Source: Pontederia crassipes | Lineage: Eukaryota; Streptophyta; Magnoliopsida; Commelinales; Pontederiaceae | DNA length: 64,000 nucleotides | Direction of reading: 5' to 3' | Assembly (NCBI GenBank): GCA_030549335.1 | Contig: CM060188.1 | Location: forward strand, 17,921,501-17,985,500 | In this document: piece after piece, positions 52,232-64,000 of the stretch | Layout: every line of letters starts with the position of its first letter | How positions within the stretch are numbered: the stretch's first letter is position 1 | Made by a program: the position numbers and the translations under genes | The notes under the pieces: generated by a model | Database searches by the model: none | Seen by the model: only the letters and a program-made list of their open reading frames with translations | Told to the model about the DNA's origin: nothing

Positions 52232-55109
52232 AAACTAAAAAACTGATGAAGCGGCAATGTCATAATTCTGCCAGCAACTTTATTGCAAGGGCTTCCTGCG
52301 AAAGAGCCCTTGGTCCGGTGAAAGACCCATGAAAGCAAAACTATTATAATTTCTTTCTTTTTTTTTCAATTGTCTTCAGTGTCGTCGGATAAAAGTTTAA
52401 TTATGGTCACTCAATTAATTTTTATCGTCCTATATCATATATATATAATTATAAAATGAGGTTTTTAACGAAAAATATTTTGAATATGAAAAATTTTAAA
52501 TTCGAAATATTTTTAAATGGAATAAAATTATTTTAACTTTTTTGGGTGTCGATCCGGATCTACGAAAGTCTAAAAAATAGACCAGTAAAAATTTATTCTC
52601 TGAATCTGAGGCTAGTATTCTAATTTTTAATAAGCGGTACATGCATGTTGTAATGACTCTACGTAACCCACGTCGGAGAAAGTCTCTCTCTCTCATCGTA
52701 AGAAATTAATTGAATGATTTACGTAACCCACGTCGGACAAAGTCTCTCTCTCTTTCCAGTGGTACAGCTTGAATTCAAGAGCTATTTTAGTCTTTCCCAT
52801 CCCGTACAATTCTCTTTTTTCTTGGTATGGCCTGTTATAGATATTACATGTTTTTTTTAAAGATTTTATTTGAACGGTAGAATTTAAGTTTTTTTATTAG
52901 TTCTTGATAACTAAATAATTAGATATGAAAATTTAAATTTGATGTTTGAAAGAAAATATAATGACGAAAATTTGAAAAATTTATTTGATAAATAAATTTT
53001 AACGAGTGTTAGAATAAAAAATAAAAATTAAGAATATAATTTATTATTTTATGAGATGTAACACTATAGTAAAATTTAAAAAATATGCATTTATTTATTT
53101 AAAATAATAATTACTAGCTTATAAAAAATTATATGTAATTATTATTTTAAAATTTATTAAATAATAAATTATGTCACAATATATTAATATTAGTTTTGAT
53201 TATTTTTTTAAAAATGCTATTACTATTATTATTAAAGTAAATAATTTTTTAATATCCAACTACAATATAAATTAGATTATTTATATTTTCTAAAAAGAAC
53301 AGACATTTTCAATTAATAAAATTCTATTATAATAAATATAATATTGTACATAAGATTTTACATTAATTTTTTTATTATAATACAATACTAAAATAATTAT
53401 AATTAAATAAAAAAGTAATAAATACTTATTTATTATTTGATGTTAATAAAATTATTTTAAAAATTTATTTAAAATGTATTTATTAATAAATAACTATGTA
53501 TATTAATAAATTAATTGGCAATAGATCTAAAAGTAGCAAGTTCTTGTATTAGTTGCCTCATGACGGTTTGATCAGATATTAGATCAAAACTTGCATGTTT
53601 GACAAAACTTGTTGAAATTTGAGCAAGTTATTCAAGTTCAATTATATTTCATTTATTAATCTTTCTGTCAACTTAAATAATATATTTTAAAAATTATTTG
53701 AATTATTAACAGAGGTGAAATATTATTTCATAAATTTTAAATAGGAAACTAAACTAATATATTCGTGGAAAAGTTAGTATATATATATAGAGATAGAATA
53801 TTCAAATATATATATTTGTATAATTATGATTTCATAAAAAAGATTTGGGTGACCCGTGACCCCAAATAATGTGAGTGACACCTCCTTTCTTCATTCCTTC
53901 CATCAAAGCAGTGCCAGCCAGCTTCACAGGATCCTACCTTACACGTGCCTCCATCCCGCTTCCCACGTGAACTCTCTCTCTCCCCCTCCCTTTTCCTTCT
54001 CTCCTCCTTTTTTTTTAAACTTTTTAACTCCCATGTCATGTACAAATTGGCTGGCATTGGTCCACTTCGAGTCCCCCCACTTCCTCATATTTATCATATT
54101 ATTTTATTACCAACTGCACACAAAAAAGAATAAAAACTCATATTTATCATATTATATTATTACCAACTACACCAAAAAAAAAAAAAAAGGATAAAAACAC
54201 TCCAAGGACAAAACCACCAATCCATCGATGCAAATTATAAGAACAAATAACAACAAGGAATCAAATTATTATAAAGCATGGAGAAAATTTGAGTTTGGAG
54301 TGGAGTGGCAAATAGTTATGTTCAACGTATTGTGAATATACAATATTTTAGAATGATTTTATCATTTTTAATTTAGAAATAATATGTATAATTTTTAATA
54401 TCACACCAATTAAATTATCGACGCACAGAGAAAAAAAAGGAGCGGGAGGAAGAGGCCTCCTCCTTTTCGTCATTTGGGATCCGTTGCCCTCTTTTGCCCC
54501 CACTCCCCTGACGTGGACTCGTGCAGCCAAAGGAAGCACAACAACAACATCGGATTTTTGCAACCAATCCATTATTGTGATATATTAAAAAAAGACTAAT
54601 TCGGAAAAGAGGGGCACAACTAAGCATAACTTTATCGAGCTACTACTTAATTAGTATACACAAAAAAATTAATTACACCGCAAATTAATTGACCTACTAT
54701 TTTTATGCAATATACTGCGGTAAAACTAACTAGTTAATAATTAAATAGTAAAAATTTATATGTTTTAATCTAAAAATTATAGTATTGAATATTTTTAATA
54801 ATTAACTAGTTTAACTAAAACTTATTATTTTGATGCAATATACTCGTTATATTTTAATAAAAAATATAAGAACTAAGTAAAAAAAATATTTTTGTATAAG
54901 TTTTTACTAGATCAATATTAACTATCTTGACCTCATTCCGAAAAATAATGGGGTCTCCAATGGACCCAATTTTATTGAAAAATCTTTTAATTTATAAACT
55001 ATAATTTTTTTTCTAATTGATATAATATATTTTCGTCACCATTATGAAACTCCTTATTTCATGCATTAAAAAAATTAGAGTAGAGGCTCGAAAGAATCAA
55101 AGAACTTTA

Positions 55110-55146
<37 letters not shown>

Positions 55147-56064
55147 TTTAAAACTGACTGGGTGTTTTTCGTATACAAAAAAAAAGTATCTGAACCGCAT
55201 TATTTTTCACACCTAGAATATGCAAATAATGTTACTTATAGCTCGAGCATGATGAATCATCAAGCAAGCCGTCGTGATTTATGTGCCCCCATTATTTTAG
55301 ATTTTGGCATTGCCCACATTTGTTGTTTAAAAATTCACTTTACTAACTGATTTAATCAATAATTGGTACACAGTCACTTAAATTAACAGCCTCAAATTCT
55401 CCGGTCAAATTATTGTACCTTCCTTTTTACCATTTCTTTTTTAAACTTTTTACAGGACAAAATGGAGTTATTAGACCCCCATCCCTGCCCAAGCCTTGTG
55501 TTGTGTGTATTTGTTAGTACATAGGGGCTACACCTAATCCCTCCCTTCCCCCTTCACCTTACACCACCATGCAGTGCAGCATTTGCATAAAAAAAGAAAT
55601 CCAAGTGTGCCACAATGCCCCCAAATTCCCACCAGTTCAAAAATCCCAAACAAGCTTCCAAAAACAATCTTGTGTAAAGTATTTGTTTTTTTATGTTTTT
55701 CCACTCTGTCCTCTCTTCATCTCCATTCACTTCTGTCCCTAAAAAAGAATGCCTTTTTTTCCTAATATTAAGAATGCCCTTTTTTCCTAATATTAAGAAT
55801 AATCATACTCAAATGTTGCCTCTTTCCAAGTTATATATATATATATATATAATATTATATCAAGAGATCTAAAAAACTTCATTATTGACTAGTTTAATTA
55901 AAAATGGAAATGCTAAAAGGTGAACCTTCTTTTATTAATATGACCAGTTTCAAATAAGTCATTAAGTTGAATAGTAATCGAGATAAAAAAATGCAAATAT
56001 TTTAACGCTTTGTATCACAATTCTCCTTTTGTCCATTGGACAATGGCAGCATATATATTAAACT
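52232..56064. other. AT-rich intergenic DNA
   Basis: No gene is supported. There is a short direct repeat (acgtaacccacgtcgga(g/c)aaa at about 52660 and 52720), a CT-rich stretch with two CACGTG motifs near 53942 and 53964 that could be an orphan promoter or leader, and a (TA)n run at 55112-55143. A second TA run lies near 55833-55850. Confidence 0.5.
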
Positions 56065-56078
56065 GGGGGGGGGGGGGG
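56065..56078. repeat. Poly-G tract upstream of the REN1-type gene
   Basis: A run of 14 G is followed by a G/A-rich stretch to about 56098. It lies about 600 bp before the start codon and could form G-quadruplex-like structures. Confidence 0.9.
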
Positions 56079-56535
56079 AGGAGGGGGGAGAGAGAGAGGT
56101 GTTGGACTTCACTTATAACTTCTTTTTACCATTGAATTAGCTTTTACTATCTCCCACCTAATCTCCAACTAAAGAAAGGGGAAGCCTTGCGGAGGAAGGC
56201 TACAAGGTTTTTGGGCAAGATTCCTGCACAGAGTTGTGGTGTCTACCATTATACCCACCCCCCTCCCATAACGCAACATTACAAAAGCCTGGTAGAAACC
56301 AAAAGATAGAGTTGGGAAGAAGAGAGAGAGATAAAGAGGAGGAGAGAAAAAAAAAAAGCAAAGGAGTCATCTTTTGGTCACCGGACGGAACGAAACCCTA
56401 ATCTTGCTGCTGCCCCTGTTGCTGCCGCCGGTGGTGGTGTCGCCGGCGTCGTCGTGTCAGGATTCAATCTGTAAGCTGGCCAGGTGCAAATCGGGGGATC
56501 TGAGGCCGTTCTTGCTCCCGATCTCCTCCTGGGTG

Positions 56536-56637
56536 ATGAAGAGGGCAATGCACGTGGTGGCCGGGTAGATGGTTGCTTGATTTGGAGGCTTGCTTTGTGG
56601 CGAGGGTGAAATGGGAGCGTTGGAGCGTCTGATCTGA
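56536..56637 (+). promoter_or_regulatory. Three short upstream ORFs in the presumed 5' leader of the REN1-type gene
   Basis: Reading frames with ATG starts lie at 56536-56568 (MKRAMHVVAG), 56569-56580 (MVA) and 56611-56637 (MGALERLI). All close before the main start at 56673. The first two are separated by no bases at all. Upstream ORFs often lower translation of the main frame. Whether they are in the mRNA depends on the transcription start, which I cannot see; the GA-rich and A-rich stretch at 56310-56360 suggests the leader begins near or before there. Confidence 0.4.
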
Positions 56638-56672
56638 TCGTCTACTGGTCCGGACGTGGTTGAGGGCTTCTG

Positions 56673-59600
56673 ATGTCGTCAGCTCCGGCTGCGCCGCCGC
56701 CGTTCGAGCGGCATCGAGGCGTAACTCCCAACACTGTACGCGGCTGCTCTTTCCTTTCGTTTCCTTTTTTGCTTTTATGCTATTTTGTTTCTTGTTGTTG
56801 TTTCTAGTTCTATTTTTCCAAAATGTTGTCGGTTTTTGCTCATGGATGATACAAAATTGTGATCTTTCATGAGGTTTTTCTATAAATGTAGTGATATCTG
56901 GAAGTATGTAGTGGCATAATGAGGTGACGATTAGTATCTCGCATTGTAATGTACAACTGGGAAAATTTGCAGCAGCGACTTCTGAATGGTCCGACGTTGT
57001 TAAGATCATTTGAGGGAAAAAATATACTCAGGGGAGAAACTGTTCTGCTAATGTGATAACTGGAATTGCTATCGTTGGCTGATGTATGTTTATCATCAAG
57101 AGGGCATTTCAGAAGCAAGTTTTAATAACAAATTCATTAAATTTGAGTTTAGTTTCGTCTTCTTTAGCAAGTTCCACACCTTCGAATCAGCATAGGCGGT
57201 GAAAATTACCATGGATATAGGCTTTAGATGAAGAGCAGTGAAAATTACCAAATCCATTTTTCCCACCATTTCAGAAAGTTTTATCCATTATGCATCTTGT
57301 TTCTCTGCACTAAGATAAGTAGATAACTGTTCTTTCACTCCACTTTATTGATAGCAAATCAGGTTCTGACATCTTAGGTTCTCTAAATTTTAGTTTAGAT
57401 TTCTTATACTTTGTTTCTAGAATTAATTCTCCTCCTAACCTATCTAGACTTTTACATGGTAAATCCCATTTATGATTATAAATGAGGTTTAATGTCTGGA
57501 AATAGTTAGACCAGCAAGTCTTCTACTTTATGCTGATTTTTAGTTAGCATGATCCCAGTTGGCTATTCAAGGTCCTCCACATTGCAATTTCAATCACCAG
57601 AGTCTACAACAAATTTTTCCATAGTAACAAAATTTTCAAATACCCAACCTATTGCACCATGGACGATTTGTAACTAATATTCATATCTATCATTTTATAC
57701 AATGTTTCCCCTTTTTCATTTGTGAACTTTATTTGATCTTGGTATCATCTTGTGTAGTCACTTTATTATATAAATAGGACATCGTTTCATGCTTATGTGA
57801 AGCATGTTAGCGTATTAAACAGATACCTGAGGTAAAAAGTACAAAATTGCAAGGATGATGTGGTAGCATTTGTTCGTTTACCTGGTAGCTTTTCCTTCAC
57901 AATTTGAGGAGTACGAAGTTGAATTTGAGACTTTACACCATAAAATTATATTTTTGTAGTTCAATCACATCATGGGGTTAATTAGATGCATACATAATGA
58001 AAAACTTCTACCAATTCGATTTCCTGTGTAGCATAACAGATAACAAAAGGGCTTGAATGATTTGACTTCTCAAAAGAGAATCCACTTGAATCACGAGAGC
58101 AAACTGCTGCCCTCTCCCTCTCACAGGAGATGCTGTGTGGGGGGGGGGGGGGGGGGAGGGAGGAGGGCAACATTTTATCCAAACACAACCAAATAATAGA
58201 AGGTCAAGAATGGCCAACCAATCTCTGTAGTCATTATAATTCCCTTCTCAAGTAGTACGTACTAAAGGGACTAATGAAAGCATAAAATATAATATTAAAA
58301 AATTCCTGCTTTCTTCAAAGTTAAATGAATGCGACACACTTAGAGGCCGGTGAAACTACTGTCTGCTATTACTTTTGAAAACTCTCTTTTTCTTCAGGGT
58401 TAACTTGTTCTGTTCTCTGATGACCTGGCTAACGTCCAACTTTGCACTGCAGGTCTTCAAAAGTGGACCACTCTTCATATCATCCAAAGGTTAGTTATAC
58501 CTCTTTTCCCTTGAATGTATGGACATTTTATTTTACACAGGATTTTGTGTCTGATGTTGTTATGTACATGTTTTGTAGCACAAGTGGAGTAAGAAATCAA
58601 ATGAAGTGTGGATACACAAGATGTTACTTTCACTATATCTGTGTGGCATTCTAGTCATGGATATTATGGCTTCAGTATATAAATATAAGCTTATATATAC
58701 ATTTGTTGGAACGACTTCAATATAATGAAACCAAAATGATGCTTTTTCTGCTTTTCCTTCAACGTGAAATGATGAATATTGTTAGAAATTGTTAAGATGG
58801 AGGTTATCAGTGTTACTTGATAAAAAATCTCTTGCCATGCTTGTTAATCATACCTCAAACATACTTTATTTAAAATCTTTCGAGTTTGGAACTTGGACCA
58901 TTTATTTTCTCTATATTATTTCAGAGATGGTGCAAACAAATTTTCAGGTGGAAACTTGATCTTAACTTTGTTAGTGTTCCATCTAAAAAAATCTAAAAAC
59001 AAACTTTGTTAGTGTTTTCATGTGTCTACATTAGCTTTTGATTCATTGCTTCAGATTCTTCCATTGTTAAGATTGATCTTTATTTTGTTAATTTATGTCT
59101 TTCTTTTTTGCTTAGTCTTAGGGCTTTGCTTCATGTCCTTCTATAACTAACTAAATTTTGTGGCAACTTGCCTGGTAATTCAAATATAGTACTCTTAAAA
59201 ACTAGTCAGACCTTAATAAATAATTTTCTCGTTTTCTTCCTAAAATAACTTCTTCATTAGTATTCTGTTACAGAGGTAGCCCACGAGCTTACTGCATGAA
59301 AATTAACTAGTACAATGTGAATCTTTTTTCTGAAAACTGTGTGTGTGAATCTTGTTCTCTTCTTCAGGTAATCACAATGAAAACCCCACAGTAGATCACT
59401 TTTATATTGCCAGGAATTTTGATTTATAGTGAGACTACTGTAACCCTTGTCTGTATGACATCTGTGCCATAATGAAACAATAAATCTTTATTTTTTCAAA
59501 TTTTTTTCCATTTTGTTTTTTCGCTTCTGTTAAACAGACGAGCATTATTATTTTCCCTTTTCCTGGGCAGCTTGTTATTCTTATGATTTATAGTTCTGGT

Positions 59601-62600
59601 TGCTGGCTAATGTGCAGGAATTGGTTGGAAATCGTGGAAGAAGCGCTGGTTCATTCTCACGCGAACATCTTTGGTTTTCTTCAAGAATGACCCTGTGCGT
59701 ATGCTATGTTTCCTTTGGAAATTGTTTAACTTTGTCTTATTTACAAACACATAAAGATAATGTCATTTTTTAATTTGATGAATTCTCTTTGTTCCTACAA
59801 AATGTTATGATAGAAAATGTCAGCAAGTTTGTGTGTTGTACATAAATCTACAACCATGAAAATTTTGTAACTTGGTTGTGCAAAGATACTTAAATGTGCA
59901 GAATGAAAACCGTTCTAGGTATTGACACTAACTAGTTACAATGTAAATTTGGTTGCCCTGTAATAAATTTTTTGGATCTATGAAGAGAAAGATTTATCTT
60001 TCTAGAAAACATGCTTTTTAGCAATAATTGATGACAGCACTCTGGTATAGCTATTAATCTGGATATTCTTATACCATAATGGTGATGATGAAAGCTTGTT
60101 TTCTTGAGTTTCTATTATTGACTGGGTACTGCATGCCAGATATATTACTCTGGGGTCTGGATATTTTTATGCCATAATGTGTGACAATGAAAGTTTGTTT
60201 TCTTGACCATGAAAGTTTTTATACATGGCAAATCATTGTACGTTTATCAGCTATACTTCCTGTATGCCATGATCAGATATATTCAGTCCTATTGACCATT
60301 TCATCTCTCCATGTTCTGTTAACTGGTTATGCTAATAAGCAAAACAGGAGACTGATGCCGGTTTAAATGAGTCAGCAAACGTATCAATCTATGGTGCTCT
60401 GCACCATCAAAGATTGCAGATCTGAATTCTTATTCATGCCATTGTTTTGTATTTCACATCCTTTTTTCTTTTGTTTTGTGCCATATCTTGGTAAATTGAC
60501 TTTCATTGCTTGGTGTTGTTTGTGTTTTTTTTTTTTCGAGAACTTGCTTGTGTTTATATAAACTTGGACACAATGCACATGGGGAAAACAACATAACTGT
60601 TGGGTTCTGTTTCAGAGTGCACTACCCCAGAGAGGTGGTGAAGTCAATCTTACATTGGGAGGTATTGACTTGAACAATTCTGGGAGGTAAATCTACTTGT
60701 ATATATAATATGTTAGATTTAGATTCTGGCATATTGCTTCTGTAGAAATAATATATTAACATGCTTTCATTATCTCCAGTGTAGTTGTCAGGGAAGATAA
60801 AAAGTTGTTAACAGTTTTGTTCCCTGACGGACGCGATGGACGGGCTTTCACCCTTAAGGTGCTTCATCAATTGCCTTCATTCTCTGTTTAAAACCGGATT
60901 CAGAAGGCCATATTTGTTTCATTGTCCTCTTAAAAAAAGAAATAAATATTTATTTCATTGTTTTTTCTTCACTTCTTAACTCCGCCTATGTTTTATAGCC
61001 GGTCCCAAGCCCGAATAAAGGAGGAGGGTTGTGTTAGGCCCCGACAGCCAGCGTAAAACCCTGTCGAATCTTATGAACATGGATCAACGAATATAGCGGA
61101 ATGGCGTCGTATGATCCATGTAGCCGACCCCACCTAGTGGGATAAGGCTTTGTTGTTGTTGTTGTTGTTTGTTTTTTCTTCACTTCTTATCTAATGGACT
61201 TTATCTTGCACAATTTCTTTTATATGATTCAAATTGTTTTTAACATCTCACTCATGGAAAGGCGGAAGACTACTTTTTGTCTGTTATCTTTTATTATTTT
61301 AAGTCCTGTTTTGATGCACTTTCTCTGTATGATTCAGATCAATTTTCTGTATGCAGGTAGAGACGACAGAGGATTTATTTGAATGGAAAACAGCGCTAGA
61401 AAATGCTCTTGCACAAGCTCCAAACGCGGCTCTTGTGATGGGGCACAATGGAATATTTCGAAATGACAACGCTGACAGTTTCGAAGGATCAATTAATCAA
61501 TGTATGTTCCTTCTACTTGATTTATGCAATCATTCCTCTTGATAATAAATGGGGTTGACATTTATAACATTTTTCCTATGTTTTTAGAAGGCATTATATT
61601 TAGCCTTTGATTAATGGTTTTTATTCTTACACAGGGAGAGACAAGCGTCCTATTAAATCTTTGGTTGTTGGTAGGCCTATTTTACTCGCACTTGAAGATA
61701 TTGATGGAAGTCCATCCTTCCTTGAGAAAGCGTTACAGTTTCTTGAGAAATATGGTAGGTGCTTATTCATTTATTTCTTGCTTTGTCTCTGTTCTGGTTG
61801 GAAATATTGAAATTTCCTGTATATACTGGATGGTATATTACATTACATATAAATTAGTATCTTTTTATGCTTTTAGTGTTTAATCTCGATCCAAGTTTGT
61901 CATCTGTTTGTGTACAAGTGATATGTCACATAAACCCTAAAGAAAAAGGGGTGTTCATGTTTTTGCTTTGCTTCTAGCTGGGAATATACCTTTTTCCTTC
62001 TTGGGAGACCCATGATCTATCCAAGGATGTACTTATATACTCGAACAGCAGTGATTGATATCCTCAAAGAAGCTTAGCTAAAAAGCTGCGTGGTATTTTT
62101 CCTTATTGTATGTGGTATTTCAGCCGGCATGTTAGTTAACTCCGTTCATGGGAGGGGCAATACTGCACATAAGTGATACCAGAAGCATTAAGATCACAAC
62201 TATGCTTGCACGCTTTTCATGTTTCTGGAATATTTTCGATTCCATTAAGGGCAGGAATTCACTTGGGATGTTGTTAGATTTCCATACTCTTTCTTTTTGC
62301 CCTTCTTTGTATATTATTGTTTTTGCCCTCAATTATTCACTACACAACGAAAGATATTCATATATTATTTATGTCTGACTAGTCAATGATTGTAAATTAC
62401 TGAATTCTATGCACATGCAAGCTTAAATATATTTATGTTTTTGAGTTCATAATTGGTGGAAAATGTTGGCTTTGCTATGTAAATTACTTATTTTTAAATA
62501 GGAACAAAAGTGGAGGGCATTTTACGGCAAGCAGCTGACGTTGAGGAAGTGGATAGAAGAGTTCAAGAATACGAGCAAGGTTTTATCACAATTACTGCAT

Positions 62601-63009
62601 TGTCAATTCTCATTTTGATTGTATTATTGCCATCTAGTCATCAAACTTTTACAATCAAAGACATTTCTGCCTGTTGCAAAAATGACAGATTTTGCCCAAA
62701 TTTCTTGACCAATATCTTCCACTCTGATCTGAAGAGTTCTTTTAGTTTTTGTCTTTAACTTTGAGCTTGATTCTGAAAACTGCTTAATTAACTTCAACTC
62801 AGGAAGAACTGAATTTACAGCTGATGAGGATGCTCATGTTGTTGGTGACTGTGTAAAGGTGCTTTTCATTTGTATTTTAATCTATTTCTTAATGAAGCCC
62901 AAGGTTATTCTTTGTTTGACCGTTGTCTTAATTATTCAGCATGTTCTTCGGGAGCTGCCATCTTCTCCAGTTCCTGCATCCTGCTGTACTGCCTTGTTGG
63001 AAGCCTTGC
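56673..63009 (+). CDS. REN1: PH-domain RhoGAP for ROP GTPases, REN1 type (5' part; continues past the window)
   Basis: Ten coding exons splice in frame at GT-AG sites: 56673-56735, 58453-58489, 59618-59694, 60616-60686, 60780-60858, 61357-61501, 61635-61754, 62502-62579, 62803-62858 and 62940-63009. They encode 265 residues plus one base. After a short N-terminus (MSSAPAAPPPFERHRG) comes a PH domain at about residues 22-130 (VFKSGPLFISSKG, KSWKKRWFIL, FPDGRDGRAFTLK), which binds membrane lipids. The RhoGAP domain starts near residue 170, with the arginine finger in GILRQ at R206 and the conserved RELPSSPVPASCC. These proteins switch ROP/RAC small GTPases off. In Arabidopsis REN1 limits ROP1 activity at the pollen-tube tip. 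The missing 3' part should hold the rest of the GAP domain and the coiled-coil tail. The symbol denotes the family; orthology among the plant paralogues is not settled. Confidence 0.9.
58139..58156. repeat. Poly-G tract in intron 1 of the REN1-type gene
   Basis: A run of 18 G on the coding strand is followed by aggg-aggaggg. It lies about 300 bp before exon 2. On the RNA it would be a strong G-rich structure candidate. Confidence 0.9.
60979..61168 (+). mobile_element. 5'-truncated RTE-type LINE (or derived SINE) 3' end in intron 5
   Basis: A 190-bp insertion contains gccggtcccaagcccg(a/g)ataaag, then gtagccgaccccacctagtg and a (TTG)n tail, which match the 3' end common to plant RTE-clade LINEs. 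It is flanked by a perfect 21-bp direct repeat at 60958-60978 and 61169-61189. Such a long target duplication and a short-repeat tail are typical of non-LTR retrotransposition. The perfect duplication suggests a recent event. It lies in the sense orientation within the intron and does not touch the splice sites. Confidence 0.75.
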
Positions 63010-63154
63010 GTAAGTTTAACCCGCAATTGTTTCTTTGTTTATAGTTTGGTTTAAATACTTGGTCTCCACTTCCAACTATGTAAATAGTAAATACACATAT
63101 CTTGCAGTTTAACAATAATTGAAGGGAATAAAATTGCACACATGATTAGATTAA

Positions 63155-63634
63155 GGTGCCGTTTGGTTGGAGAACATTTTCTACTGAAATAAACTAATGG
63201 AATATGATATTCTTGAAAAAGTAAACATATTCCTATTTTACTAGTGTTTGGTTTGAGAATATCATAGTTTTAAAATGCAATATTTTATTATTAAAATATT
63301 TTATCATAATTTTAAAATACAATATTTTATTATTAAAATATTTTATTATAAATACTTTACCTTTATTAATATTAATAATATAAATATAATATTATATTAT
63401 AATATAGTAATACATGGTAAAATTATAAAAATAAAATAAATAATTAAAGAGTGGAAACAATGAGAATAGGACTATTCTTTCATTTTGAAAGAATTGTCAT
63501 CGTGTGGATTAAAATAGTGGTTTTGCATTTTTCAATGTGAAGTTTGACTGATATAGTTTTATTCTCGACGATGTTTGGCGGTATTATCGGAATAGCAAGA
63601 TATTCCATGGTTTATTCTACAACCAAACAGCCCC
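63155..63634. mobile_element. MITE in the last visible intron of the REN1-type gene
   Basis: The ends are inverted repeats: GGTGCCGTTTGGTTGGAGAA on the left and the reverse complement of GGGGCTGTTTGGTTGTAGAA on the right (17 of 20 match). The 480-bp interior is AT-rich, with internal duplicated attttattattaaaatattt phrases and no coding capacity. This terminus style is common among plant Tourist- or hAT-related MITEs. I could not identify a clean target duplication, so the superfamily is left open. Confidence 0.65.
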
Positions 63635-64000
63635 AAGGATTCAATGCCTGTCCATACTATACTGTGCTGTCTGAGATCTTTCTGCACGTTAATGTTCTAC
63701 TTGTAATTCTATATTATATACTGTCAAATCTCTGTATGATTCAATAAATTTTAAATCCTGATGTTGGTATGTTCAAATAGACAACTCTATCCTTCAACTT
63801 TATTTTATAACCAGATTGTCATCCAACTATTGACATATTTCACTGGATATCCTTTTTACCTACGAGCACCCATTTTCCGGTTGCGCGATCTATGTGGCGG
63901 CCACATGACACATTTCTCTCTCCTCCATGTGTGCCGTTCTCCGACATGCGAATATCCCCTTTCTAACATCCTAATATAATAAATACAAATAATAAGATAT
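63635..64000. other. Continuation of the REN1-type gene's intron
   Basis: I see no exon here that continues the RhoGAP domain (the next residues should follow LLEAL). The intron that starts at 63010 therefore probably extends beyond the window. Confidence 0.5.

Noticed and set aside
56374-56568. Frame of 64 residues upstream of the REN1-type gene
   Set aside because: It opens at TTG and not ATG, lies in the presumed leader, and resembles nothing known.
63541-63979. Frames of 67 and 72 residues at the right edge
   Set aside because: The first overlaps the MITE end, the second shows no match to the RhoGAP domain expected next; both lie in the intron.

Overview
The window looks like nuclear DNA of a flowering plant, probably a monocot. 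Genes are sparse and split by GT-AG introns, the intergenic DNA is very AT-rich, several first or single coding exons are strikingly GC-rich, and plant-type mobile elements (CACTA, hAT, MITEs, Ty3/gypsy, Ty1/copia, LINE fragments) fill the gaps. The monocot call is an inference from base composition and protein feel, not a proven assignment. No bacterial operon, CRISPR array, rRNA gene or tRNA gene was seen.  Layout: 1-1106 is unclassified repeat-like DNA. 1107-5840 and 12216-16765 are two diverged copies of one segment carrying a RING-H2 gene. The first copy is open (4252-4956); the second (15446-16410) is a pseudogene whose largest lesion is a 270-bp insertion. Between them sits a CACTA-type remnant split by a decayed Ty3/gypsy element with both LTRs (6248-12144). 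19164-25394 is a ten-exon plastid thiol-transporter gene of the CRT-like (CLT) family, reconstructed here from splice sites to 451 codons. 25971-26162 (minus) is a 63-residue ORGAN SIZE RELATED/ARGOS-type small membrane protein. 26.2-31.7 kb has no gene I can support apart from one weak GC-rich reading frame. 31763-34778 is a CACTA transposon with a perfect TTA target duplication. Nested in it is a hAT-type element (33100-34371, perfect 8-bp target duplication), and nested in that is a captured fragment of a U-box/ARM-repeat gene. 35767-36650 (minus) is an Ole e 1-type secreted protein with a proline-rich tail, and 39038-40033 (minus) a single-exon ARM-repeat protein. 40.3-56 kb is AT-rich and gene-poor, with long trinucleotide arrays, MITEs and a broken Ty1/copia element (45411-49158) inserted in a LINE-like RNase H fragment. 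From 56.5 kb to the right edge runs the 5' half of a PH-RhoGAP gene of the REN1 type, with ten coding exons visible, three short upstream ORFs, a recently inserted LINE/SINE tail in intron 5 and a MITE in the last visible intron.  No pathway ties these genes together. REN1-type RhoGAPs and Ole e 1 proteins are both known from pollen, and OSR proteins act in organ growth, but nothing here shows co-regulation. I found no wholly new biological system. The most interesting structures are the three-level nested capture at 31.8-34.8 kb and the insertion in the RING pseudogene whose ends coincide exactly with GT-AG splice signals in phase 0.
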